A stretch of DNA of 64,000 bases from Isoptericola sp044389085. Its GTDB lineage: Bacteria > Actinomycetota > Actinomycetes > Actinomycetales > Cellulomonadaceae. The stretch's first letter is position 1; every line of letters begins with the position of its first letter. The notes under the pieces are model-generated. The model was not told the DNA's origin. It worked only from the letters and a program-made list of their open reading frames with translations, and ran no database searches. This document shows positions 23,929 through 32,000 of this stretch, piece after piece. The position numbers and the translations under genes were made by a program. Location: the NCBI RefSeq assembly GCF_044389085.1, contig NZ_JBIRXP010000002.1:434001-498000 (forward strand), read 5' to 3'.

Positions 23929-25158
23929 GTGCCAGCCACCTCGACGACGACGCCCGCAGCGGCGCCCCGCGTGCCCGACGGCGGGGCCGCGTCGCGTCAG
24001 CACACCCTCCGCGAACGGAACCTGCGCCTCGTCGCCGCGGCCGTGTTCGAGGCCTCCGCACCACCGTCGCGCGCCGACGTCGCCGCCGCCACCGGCCTCA
24101 CCCGCGCCACCGTCTCGACCCTCGTCGACCGGCTCGTCGCCGGGGGGCTCGTGGCCGAGCTGCCGCCCGTCGCGGCGCAGCGGGCCGGACGCCCGGCCGT
24201 GCCGCTCGTGCCCGCCGGCCGGTCCGTCGTCGGGCTCGGCCTCGAGGTGAACGTCGACTACCTGGGCGCCCGGGTCCTCGACCTGGTGGGCGACGTCGTC
24301 GCGGAGCGGGTCGTGACCGGGTCGATGCACGACTCGGACCCCCGCGAGGTGCTCGCCCGGCTCCGGGGCCTCGTCGCCGACGTGGTCGCGGAGGTCGAGG
24401 CCGGCGGTATGCGCGTGGCCGGTGCGCGGCTCGCGCTGCCCGGGCTCGTCGACGTGCGTGGCGGGCGGCTGGAGGTGGCGCCCAACCTGGGCTGGTCGTC
24501 CGTCGAGCCCGTGCCCGAGCTCGACCTGCGCACCGGTGACGGTCGGGTGCTCGACGTCGAGGTGGCGAACGAGGCCAAGCTCGCCGCCCTGGCCGAGCTG
24601 GCCGGCGACGTCCCGAGCTCGTTCCTCTACGTCTCCGGCGACGTCGGCGTCGGCGCCGGGATCGTCGTCGACCGGCACCTGTTCCTGGGGGAGCGGGGCT
24701 GGAACGGCGAGATCGGGCACGTCGTCGTCGACCCCGCCGGCCCGCGCTGCTCGTGCGGCGCCACCGGCTGCCTCGAGCAGTACGCCGGCAAGGAGGTGCT
24801 GCTCCGGGGCTCCGGGCTGCCGTCGTCGGCACCCGTGCACGCGATCGTCGACCTGCTGCGCGCCGGCGACGACGCCGCCCTCGACACCGTCCGCCGCGCC
24901 GGCCAGGCGCTCGGCGCCGCGCTCGCCACGTTCGTCAACCTCGTCGACGTCTCCACCATCGTGCTCGGCGGCGCGTACGCCGAGCTGTTCGGCTGGGTCG
25001 GCCACGTCGTCGAAGGGGTGGTGGAGGAGCGCGCCCTCGCCGCGCCCTTCGCTCCCGTCGACGTCCGCCCCGCCGCCGCCGGCCCGCACGCCGCCCTCAC
25101 CGGCGGAGCGCGCGAGGTGCTGCGGTCGGTCGTCGCCGACCCGGCGCGCTGGGTCTGA
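23929..25158 (+). CDS. ROK-family transcriptional regulator (XylR-like)
   Basis: A 409-residue repressor. A winged helix-turn-helix lies at about 40-90 (SRADVAAATGLTRATVSTLVDRL), followed by a ROK sugar-kinase-like domain with the zinc motif CSCGATGCLEQYAG at about 280 and GDVGVGAGIVV. It probably represses xylA and xylB until xylose binds. GTG start at 23929; TAGAGT ends 6 nt upstream (leaderless). It is divergent from xylA, the usual place for XylR. Confidence 0.9.
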   Translation: MPATSTTTPAAAPRVPDGGAASRQHTLRERNLRLVAAAVFEASAPPSRADVAAATGLTRATVSTLVDRLVAGGLVAELPPVAAQRAGRPAVPLVPAGRSVVGLGLEVNVDYLGARVLDLVGDVVAERVVTGSMHDSDPREVLARLRGLVADVVAEVEAGGMRVAGARLALPGLVDVRGGRLEVAPNLGWSSVEPVPELDLRTGDGRVLDVEVANEAKLAALAELAGDVPSSFLYVSGDVGVGAGIVVDRHLFLGERGWNGEIGHVVVDPAGPRCSCGATGCLEQYAGKEVLLRGSGLPSSAPVHAIVDLLRAGDDAALDTVRRAGQALGAALATFVNLVDVSTIVLGGAYAELFGWVGHVVEGVVEERALAAPFAPVDVRPAAAGPHAALTGGAREVLRSVVADPARWV

Positions 25159-25192
25159 CGTCGGGTGGCCTCCGTCGGTGAACGCGTCGCGG

Positions 25193-25248
25193 CGGCAGTT
25201 CGTGCTCGGCGCGGCAGTTCGAACTGCCGACGTGAGCGCAAACTGCCG
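25193..25248. repeat. 19-bp-period palindromic array, family P2 copy 2
   Basis: CGGCAGTT units start at 25193 and 25212, and inverted AACTGCCG units at 25222 and 25241, again with a 19-bp period. The centre CGGCAGTTCGAACTGCCG (25212-25229) is identical to 9998-10015. It lies between the ROK gene and tRNA-Arg. Confidence 0.8.
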
Positions 25249-25326
25249 CCGCGAGCGACGGGCGGTCGTCGGCGGCGCGCGAAGCGGGCGCTAGGCTGTG
25301 GGTCGCCCTCTTCGTCGAAGGCGCCG

Positions 25327-25399
25327 GCGCTTGTAGCTCAGTGGATAGAGCAACCCTCTCCTAAAGGGTAGGTCGGAGGTTCGAATCCTCTCAGGCGCA
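25327..25399 (+). tRNA. tRNA-Arg (anticodon CCT)
   Basis: A 73-nt cloverleaf. The acceptor GCGCTTG pairs with CAGGCGC (one G-T pair), the D-arm is GCTC/GAGC, the anticodon stem ACCCT/AGGGT encloses loop CTCCTAA (anticodon CCT, reads AGG), and the T-arm is GGAGG/CCTCT around TTCGAAT. CCA is not encoded. TAGGCT at 25292-25297 is a plausible -10. Confidence 0.95.
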
Positions 25400-25486
25400 C
25401 TTAGGTCAAGCTTGAGCAATGTGGCCAGGTCGGAAGTTCGCGCCGCTGCGAGGCCTCGGCCGACCGAGCGGGCTTACGCTGACGTC

Positions 25487-26014
25487 GTGGCCTCCCCCGA
25501 CGCCGAACCGACCCTCGACTCCGCGGACCCGGCGGAGCAGTTCGCCGCCTACCTCGACCACTACCGCGCGGTGGTGGCGCGCAAGCTGGACGGTCTGACC
25601 GGCGACCAGCTGCGCTCGAGCGTGCTGCCGTCGGGCTGGACGCCGCTGGAGCTGCTGACGCACCTGGTGCACATGGAGCGACGGTGGTTCGTCTGGGGGT
25701 TCCTGGGGGAGCAGGTCGCGCATCCCTGGGGCGACAACGTCGACGACGCCCCGGGCGGTCGGTGGCACGTGTCCGACGACGTGACTCTCGTCGACCTGGT
25801 CGCCGCGCTGCACGACGGCGGCACGCGCACGCGCGACATCCTGGCGAGTCACGACCTCGCCGAGCGGGCCGCCGTCGGCGGCCGGTTCGCGCCTGGCGGC
25901 GACAACCCGCCCACGCTGCTGTGGATCTGTTTCCACGTGCTGCAGGAGTACGCGCGGCACACGGGCCACCTCGACGTCGTGCGCGAGCTGGCGGACGGCG
26001 AGACGGGAGAGTAG
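25487..26014 (+). CDS. DinB/DUF664-family protein (mycothiol-transferase-like)
   Basis: A 175-residue four-helix-bundle protein. The pattern LTHLVHMERRWF at about 65-77, then D/H-rich segments and FHVLQEYARHTGHLDVVREL near the end, gives the three His metal ligands of the DinB fold. In actinobacteria these proteins often transfer mycothiol or act on its conjugates; the substrate here is unknown. The GTG at 25487 is chosen over an upstream ATG because TACGCT (25475-25480) ends 6 nt before it. Confidence 0.85.
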   Translation: MASPDAEPTLDSADPAEQFAAYLDHYRAVVARKLDGLTGDQLRSSVLPSGWTPLELLTHLVHMERRWFVWGFLGEQVAHPWGDNVDDAPGGRWHVSDDVTLVDLVAALHDGGTRTRDILASHDLAERAAVGGRFAPGGDNPPTLLWICFHVLQEYARHTGHLDVVRELADGETGE

Positions 26015-26038
26015 GCAGCACTTGCCACTACACAACCT

Positions 26039-26068
26039 CTTTCCGCATGGGAAAGTAGTTGCTAGCCT
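26039..26068 (+). promoter_or_regulatory. Promoter with inverted-repeat operator of the 26-27 kb operon
   Basis: CTTTCC (26039-26044), 5 nt, GGAAAG (26050-26055) is a perfect inverted repeat located where the -35 should be, ahead of the -10 hexamer TAGCCT at 26063-26068. The operon ends with a winged-helix regulator, so autoregulation at this site is likely. Confidence 0.55.
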
Positions 26069-26075
26069 CGCGCCC

Positions 26076-26552
26076 ATGACGGACGACCCCGCGCCGCGCC
26101 CCGCCGAGGCCGCCGCCCTGCTCGCGCAGGCCGAGCAGGTCGCGCTCGTCAGCCGGTCCGATCGGGTGGCCTGGACGCTGTTTGCCGTTGGCATCGGCGT
26201 GTTGTGGGGAGGGTTCTCCTTCGCGCGTCAGACCCTCCCAGGGTTGGGCGATGCGCCATGGCCGTACCTCGCGGTGGCCGCGGTGTTCGCCGGGCTCGTG
26301 CTGCTGCTGTGGTGGGCGATCGACGGGCGTTCGCGGACCACCCCGCACATCGGGTGGATGACCCGCATGTGGCCCGGCCCACTGCCGCTGCTCATGTATG
26401 TGCCCGCTGACCTCGTCGTCCACAACGGCGGACTCGACCCGACCGGCCCGGTCGTGATGGCATGCGTCGCCCTCGCTGCGGCGATGCCGTGCCTCGCCGC
26501 GGCGCATCGCATCTGGTGGAACGCCTGGATCCCGGGAAGGGGAGAGCGATGA
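26076..26552 (+). CDS. Membrane protein, first gene of regulator-linked operon
   Basis: A 158-residue protein with an N-terminal helix (PAEAAALLAQAEQVALVSRSDR) and four hydrophobic segments (about 33-55, 62-85, 100-122, 128-150). The N-terminal helix resembles that of the next protein (YLERADEVALEDDRA), so the two may be diverged paralogues and partners. ATG at 26076 with TAGCCT 7 nt upstream (leaderless). Not recognised as a named family. Confidence 0.65.
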   Translation: MTDDPAPRPAEAAALLAQAEQVALVSRSDRVAWTLFAVGIGVLWGGFSFARQTLPGLGDAPWPYLAVAAVFAGLVLLLWWAIDGRSRTTPHIGWMTRMWPGPLPLLMYVPADLVVHNGGLDPTGPVVMACVALAAAMPCLAAAHRIWWNAWIPGRGER

Positions 26553-26998
26553 CCGGTCCGACGGCGCAACAGGCGAGCGCGTACCTGGAGCGGGCGGACG
26601 AGGTCGCCCTTGAGGACGACCGGGCCCGCCGCGTGCACTCGCGGGTCTCGATCGGTCACGGGCTCGTCTTCGGCACCTTCGCCGCGGGTGTCTGGGTGGC
26701 CGACGGCACCCGGTGGGGCGGCCTGGTCACGTTCGGTGCGCAGATCGTGTTCCTCGTGGCGGTCCTGGTGCTCACCCGGCACCGGGAGACGGCGGTGCGG
26801 ACCGTGCCGCGCCGCGCACGCCGCATCGCCGCCGTCGGAACGATCTGTTCCGGAATCCCGTTCCTGGCGCTGACCTGGTTCGTCTTCATCGTGGACCTGC
26901 CCCTGCCGGCGCCACTCCTCGCAGCGCTCGCGGGCCTGGTGATCGCCGCCCCCGCCGTCGTCGCAGGGCTGCTGATCCGTCGCGGGGGCCTGCGATGA
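26549..26998 (+). CDS. Membrane protein, second gene of regulator-linked operon
   Basis: A 149-residue protein with four hydrophobic segments (about 33-53, 57-75, 95-117, 122-143) after a short polar helix. The ATG overlaps the previous stop (ATGA), and its own stop overlaps the regulator ATG in the same way. With the gene before it, it resembles the small permease-like pairs that accompany PadR- or MarR-like regulators. Function unknown. Confidence 0.65.
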   Translation: MTGPTAQQASAYLERADEVALEDDRARRVHSRVSIGHGLVFGTFAAGVWVADGTRWGGLVTFGAQIVFLVAVLVLTRHRETAVRTVPRRARRIAAVGTICSGIPFLALTWFVFIVDLPLPAPLLAALAGLVIAAPAVVAGLLIRRGGLR

Positions 26999-27333
26999 GC
27001 GACGACGACGCCCGGGAGCATCCGCGCCACCGCCTCGACGACGTGATCCACGCGCCCGTGCGGTTCAGCATCGTGGCCGCGCTGGCGAGCGTGGACGAGG
27101 CCGTGTTCGGCGTGGTGCGCGACGCCGTCGGCGTCAGCGACTCCGTCCTGTCGAAGCAGGTGTCCGCGCTGGAGGGCGCCGGCTACGTGAAGGTGCGCAA
27201 GGGTGCCGTCGGCCGCAGGCCGCGCACCTGGCTGCGCCTCACCCCGAAGGGCCGGCGGGCGTTCCGAGCGCACCTGGACGCGTTGCGCGACATTGCCGCG
27301 ACCGGGCTCGACGACGGTGCGACCGAGGAGTAG
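26995..27333 (+). CDS. Winged-helix transcriptional regulator
   Basis: A 112-residue winged-helix protein (HTH_34/MarR-like). The recognition region is VRDAVGVSDSVLSKQVSALEGAGYVKVRKG and the wing is GRRPRTWLRLTPKGRRAFRAHL. This small form commonly represses a co-transcribed membrane operon. It overlaps the preceding gene by ATGA. Its stop (27331-27333) ends in GAGTAG, next to the 20-bp array. Confidence 0.88.
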   Translation: MSDDDAREHPRHRLDDVIHAPVRFSIVAALASVDEAVFGVVRDAVGVSDSVLSKQVSALEGAGYVKVRKGAVGRRPRTWLRLTPKGRRAFRAHLDALRDIAATGLDDGATEE

Positions 27334-27337
27334 CCGA

Positions 27338-27466
27338 ACTACCTCGCCGGGAACTGAACTACCTCGCGGGGTTCGGAACTACCTCGCCAGGATCTGAACT
27401 ACCTCGCAGGGTCCGGAACTACCTCGCAGGGTCCGGAACTACCTCGCCGGGACTCGTCCCCCCTCG
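27338..27466. repeat. 20-bp-period ACTACCTCG array, locus B
   Basis: Six perfect cores start at 27338, 27358, 27378, 27398, 27418 and 27438, and a decayed seventh (CCCCCCTCG) at 27458. The period is exactly 20 bp, and the 11-nt linkers vary. It fills the space between the convergent regulator and MFS genes. Confidence 0.9.
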
Positions 27467-27469
27467 CGG

Positions 27470-28714
27470 TCAGTCGGCCTGCGCGTGCGCGATGTGCGCG
27501 AGCTGCCGCCACACGAGCACGAGGGTAAGGCCGGCGCCGACGAAGCCGAACCACATGGGCGCGGTGAGACCCCAGTGCTCGGCGAGCACGCCGCCGATCG
27601 CGTTGCCCACGACGATGCCGCCGAACACGCACATCATGTAGACCGACCCGACGCGGCCCTGGAAGCGCGTGGGGGTGGCGCGCTGCCGCACCGTGTTGGA
27701 CACGGTGCCCCACACGAACGAGTACGCGCCGAAGACGAACAGGATCGTCATCGCGGCCCAGCCGGTGGTCGCGAGGGCCAGCGCGAGGTGGAACAGCACC
27801 TCGAGCGAGAGGCACACCTTCATGAGGGTTGACAGCGAGAAGCGCCGCTCGAGGCGCCCGTAGGAGAACGTGCCGATCAGCCCGCCGACCGCGGCAGCCG
27901 TGGTGAGCAGGCCGTACCCCACCGGGCCCATGTGCAGGTGGTCGAGCGAGTACTTCACGAGGATGCCCCACGGCGCCGCCCACGTGGCGTTGAAGACGAG
28001 GATCACCAGCGCGAGGGTGCGCACGGGCGCGTTGGTCCAGATCCAGCGCAGGCCCTCGGCGATGTCGCGCCGCACGTGACCGCGTCCGTCCCCGAGGCGC
28101 GCGCCGGACGCCGGCGGCACGGGCGTGAGCACGACCTTGCTCACCAGCAGGACCGCCAGCAGCACCGTCAGCACCTGGACGGCGAACGGCCACGCCGCCC
28201 CGGCGGCGAAGAGCGCCGCACCGAGCGGCGGCCCGACGAGCTGGTTCGCGGTGAGGAACCCGGCCTGCAGGCGCGAGTTGCCGATGCCCAGGTCGGCGGG
28301 GCGCACCAGCATGGGCAGCAGCGTCTGGGCGGTGGTGTCGGCGAACACCTCGGCCACGCCCATGAGCAGCATCGCCGCCAGGACCACACCGATGTTCACG
28401 TGCCCCGTCACGATCACCACGCAGAGCGCGGCGACGACGACGGCGCGCAGCAGGTTGGCGACGATGACGAGGCGGCGCCGGTCGAGGCGGTCGGCGAGCA
28501 CGCCGGCCCACAGCCCGAACACCAGCCAGGGGAGGCGCTGCAGCATCGCGGCGAGCGCGACGAGCATCGCGGAGCTCGTCTGCGACGCCACGAGGAGGGG
28601 GCCCGCGGCGAGGGCGACGCCGTCGCCGATGTTGCTCGTCCACGACGCCGACATCAGCCAGCGGAACCCTGCGCCCATCCGGGCGGGGGACACCGCCTCG
28701 ACCACGCGCTTCAC
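27470..28714 (-). CDS. MFS transporter (MFS_3/enterobactin-exporter-like)
   Basis: A 414-residue transporter with about 12 membrane helices. The loop 2-3 motif GLWAGVLADRLDRRRLVI and NSRLQAGFLTANQLVGPPLG place it with MFS_3 drug/siderophore exporters; the cargo is unknown. The GTG at 28714 (VKRVVEAVSP) is chosen because TAGGCT (complement of 28723-28728) lies 8 nt upstream. A longer frame exists but has no family similarity. Confidence 0.87.
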   Translation of the reverse strand: MKRVVEAVSPARMGAGFRWLMSASWTSNIGDGVALAAGPLLVASQTSSAMLVALAAMLQRLPWLVFGLWAGVLADRLDRRRLVIVANLLRAVVVAALCVVIVTGHVNIGVVLAAMLLMGVAEVFADTTAQTLLPMLVRPADLGIGNSRLQAGFLTANQLVGPPLGAALFAAGAAWPFAVQVLTVLLAVLLVSKVVLTPVPPASGARLGDGRGHVRRDIAEGLRWIWTNAPVRTLALVILVFNATWAAPWGILVKYSLDHLHMGPVGYGLLTTAAAVGGLIGTFSYGRLERRFSLSTLMKVCLSLEVLFHLALALATTGWAAMTILFVFGAYSFVWGTVSNTVRQRATPTRFQGRVGSVYMMCVFGGIVVGNAIGGVLAEHWGLTAPMWFGFVGAGLTLVLVWRQLAHIAHAQAD

Positions 28715-29036
28715 GGGCGACCAGCCTAGGCCCCGAAACACGCCGGCCCTCTGATCTTCCTCAGACAGGTTGCAGAGTTCGCCCCCGTGCCTTATTGACG
28801 GCGCCACGGTTGAGCGGCACACTCCTGGTGACGGCGCGCATCGCCCGCCCCCTGCGCGGTGCGCGCTGTCCCTTGCCGGGCCGAGCCCGGCCCGACGCCC
28901 CTTCGGACCCCCCGCCGAGGGGGCGTCAACGCGCTCTCCTCCTCGTGCCCCTCTCGGGTGTGCCGGGAGCGCGTGCTCCGGCGGTTCCTCGGCGCGCCGA
29001 CACCGGCACGGGGTCCGCCCGTTCTACCGTGCTGGC
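28715..29036. other. 322-bp intergenic region between divergent genes
   Basis: Holds the MFS -10 hexamer at 28723-28728 and, at its other end, TACCGT (29025-29030), 6 nt before the giant protein's GTG. Between them lie a GC-rich inverted repeat around 28900-28925 (CCCCTTCGG to CCGAGGGGG) and a GAGCGCGTGCTCC palindrome near 28967-28980. I see no gene in it. Confidence 0.6.
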
Positions 29037-32000
29037 GTGAGAGCCGCCCGACGATCCACCGCCACGACCGCGGTCGACCCCTCTGCCGGGGCACCCGCCG
29101 CGCCGGACCCGTCCCTGCGGACGGGCGCGGACGGCGGCCCGGCGGCGGGACACGACACCCCCGACGACACGTCCGCCGCGCGCGACGACGCCACCCGCCA
29201 GGAGCCGCGACCGTCGGCGGCGTCCGCCACGGACGGCCGCCGCGAGGGCGCGTCGTCCGCCGAGGCGGCCGTCGAGGCGGCGACGCGCCGCTGGCGTGCC
29301 TCGCTCGTGGAGATGGTGGGCGGGTCGTCGCTGTCCGACGTCGGCCTGCTCGGCGAGGCGATCGTCGACCTGTCCAAGGCGCACCCCAACGGTGTCGCCG
29401 GTCTCTTCGCCGGCCGCCCCACGCGGCTGTCCAACCTGGTCCGTGAGGGAGAGGCGCTGCCCGCCGCCCGCAGGCGCGCACGGGCGGTCGCGGCCCGCGC
29501 CGCGGAGCACGCGTCCCGGTACGGCGTCGCGCCCACGTACCTCGCGATCGGTGTCGCGACCTGGACCGAGCACGACGACGGCCCCGAGGTCCCGTTCGGC
29601 GGCGGAGGGCCGCAGCGGCACGACGTCGCCGCGCTCGCCCGCGTCGCGTCGTCGCGCACGACGGCGCCGGGCGCACCGGCCCCGGACGGGGCGCCGGGGG
29701 ACGACACCGCCGAGCCCGGCGGGCCGCAGGTGGACGGGCCGACGGGCGACCCGACCGCGCCCGGCCCGGCGACCCCGGACGACCAGGACGCCGAGAGCCC
29801 GGCGCTGACGACGTCGATCCCCGTCGTCTCGATGGCGGCCCGGGAGCCGGCCGCCGCGCCGCGCGTGACGCCGTCGGACCCCGACGCCGCCGCGCCCGCC
29901 GGCCGCGTCGTGCACGCGCCGGTGGTGCTGCGCCCGGTGACGCTCACCCCGCGCGGGGACGGCGGCGCCGACTACGACCTCACGCTGGAGCCGACGGTCG
30001 AGATCAACCCCGTCGTGGCGCGCACGCTGCGGGCGCACGGGGCGCTGCTCGACCCGGCGGCGCTGGCCAAGGCGACGTTCACCCTCGCCGGGTTCGACCC
30101 GACGGACGTGCTCGCCCGCGTGGCGGCGCTGGGCGAGGCGGTGCTGGACGACTTCCAGCTCGACCGCCGGGTGCTCGTCGGGACGTTCGTGCACCCGGGG
30201 CAGGCGCTGGTCGACGACCTCGACCAGCTCGCCCCCTCGCTGCACCGGCACGAGGTGGTGGCGGCGCTCGCGGGCGTGGACGACGCGGCGCAGCGCCTGT
30301 CCGCGCTCGAGCTCCCCGCGCTGCGCCGCGGGGACGCGGACCCGACGCGCGAGCGCGGCGTGGGCGACCTCGACCCTCAGCAGCGCTCCGTGCTGGACGC
30401 GCTCGCCACCGGCGGGCACCTGTTCGTGGACGCGCCCGTCGGCGCGGACGTGGCGGGCACGCTCGCCGCCGTCGTGGGCGAGGCCACCGCGGCGGGCCGC
30501 TCCGTGCTCTACGTGACCGGCCACCGGCGGGCCGCCGACCGGCTGGCGCTGCGGCTCGAGTCCCTGGGGCTGGAGAGCCTGCTGCTCGACGTGCCGCCGT
30601 ACCCGACGTGGCGCGAGGACGTGACCCGGCGCCTGCTGTCCGCGATGGCGAGCGAGCCCGAGCAGGTGGACGTCGACGGTGCGGCGCGGGTGCGCGACGC
30701 GCTGATCGGGACCCGTGCGCAGCTCACGGGGTACATCGAGGCCCTGCACCAGCCCCGCTCGCCGTGGCAGGTGTCGGCGTACGACGCGCTGCAGGCGCTG
30801 GCGCGGCTGACCGCCGAGCGGCCCGCACCGTCGACCACTGTGCGGCTCGCCTCGGAGTCGGTGCTCGCGCTGACCCCGGAGCGGCGCCGCGAGATCGCCG
30901 CCGGCCTGGAACGCGCCGCCGCGCTGGGCGCGTTCACGCTGCGCCCGTCGTCGACGCCCTGGTACGGCGCGCACCTGCTGACGGACGACGACGCCCGGCA
31001 GGCGCTGGTGCGCGTCGAGCGGCTGCGCGACGTGACGCTGCCGCAGCTGCGCCGCCAGCTCGCGTACACGGGTGAGGTCACGGGCCTGACGACCCCGACG
31101 ACGGTGCGTGGCTGGGGCGGGCAGCTCGCGATGCTCGGCGGCATGCGCAGCACGCTCGACCTCTTCCACCCGATGGTCTTCGAGCGGACGGCGGCCGACC
31201 TCGTGCAGGCCACCGCGACGCGGCGCTGGCGGGCCGAGCACGGCATCGAGATGGGCTGGTTCGCGCGCCGCCGGCTGCGCAAGCGCGCCAAGGACATGGT
31301 GCGCCCCGGGGTGCGGGTGCCGAACCTGCACGAGGCGCTCGTGCAGGTGCAGGAGCAGCGCGACGTCTGGGCGGAGCACGCCCAGCGCGGCGGCTGGCCG
31401 ACGCTCCCCGAGGGTCTCGCCTCCATCGAGGACACCTACGAGGCGGTGCGCATCGACCTCGAGGCGCTCGAGCCCGTGCTGGCGCCCACGCCCCTGGGCG
31501 GCCACCTGCTCGACCTCGACCTCGACGGCCTCGCGGAACGGCTGCAGCGGCTGGCCGGGGACTCGGACGCCCTGACGGTGCTGCCCGAGCGGACCAGCCT
31601 GCTGCGCGCGGCGCGGTCCGCGGGGGTCGGGGACCTGGTGGACGACCTCACCGACCGGCGCGTGCCCGGCGACCTCGTCGCCGCCGAGCTCGAGCTCGCC
31701 TGGTGGTCGTCCGTCTTCGAGCAGCTGCTCGCCGCCGACCCGGTACTCGCCGGGCAGGACGGCGTCGGGCTCGACGCGCTCGCCCGTCGCTTCCGGGACC
31801 TCGACCGGGAGCACCTCGCGGCGCTCTCGCAGCCGGTGCGCGTGGCGGCCCGGGCGCACCTGGGCACCGCGATGCGGGAGGACCGGGACTCCGCGGAGGC
31901 GCTGTTCACCGAACTCATCGAGGGCCGGATGACGACGCTGCGCGACCTCGCCGAGCGGCACGGGGACGTCCTGCGGCGCCTCCGTCCCGCGCTGGTCGCC

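Noticed and set aside
27338..27466. CRISPR array
   Set aside because: The repeated core is only 9 nt with 11-nt linkers, neighbouring linkers can be identical, the same core occurs at four unlinked places, and there are no cas genes.
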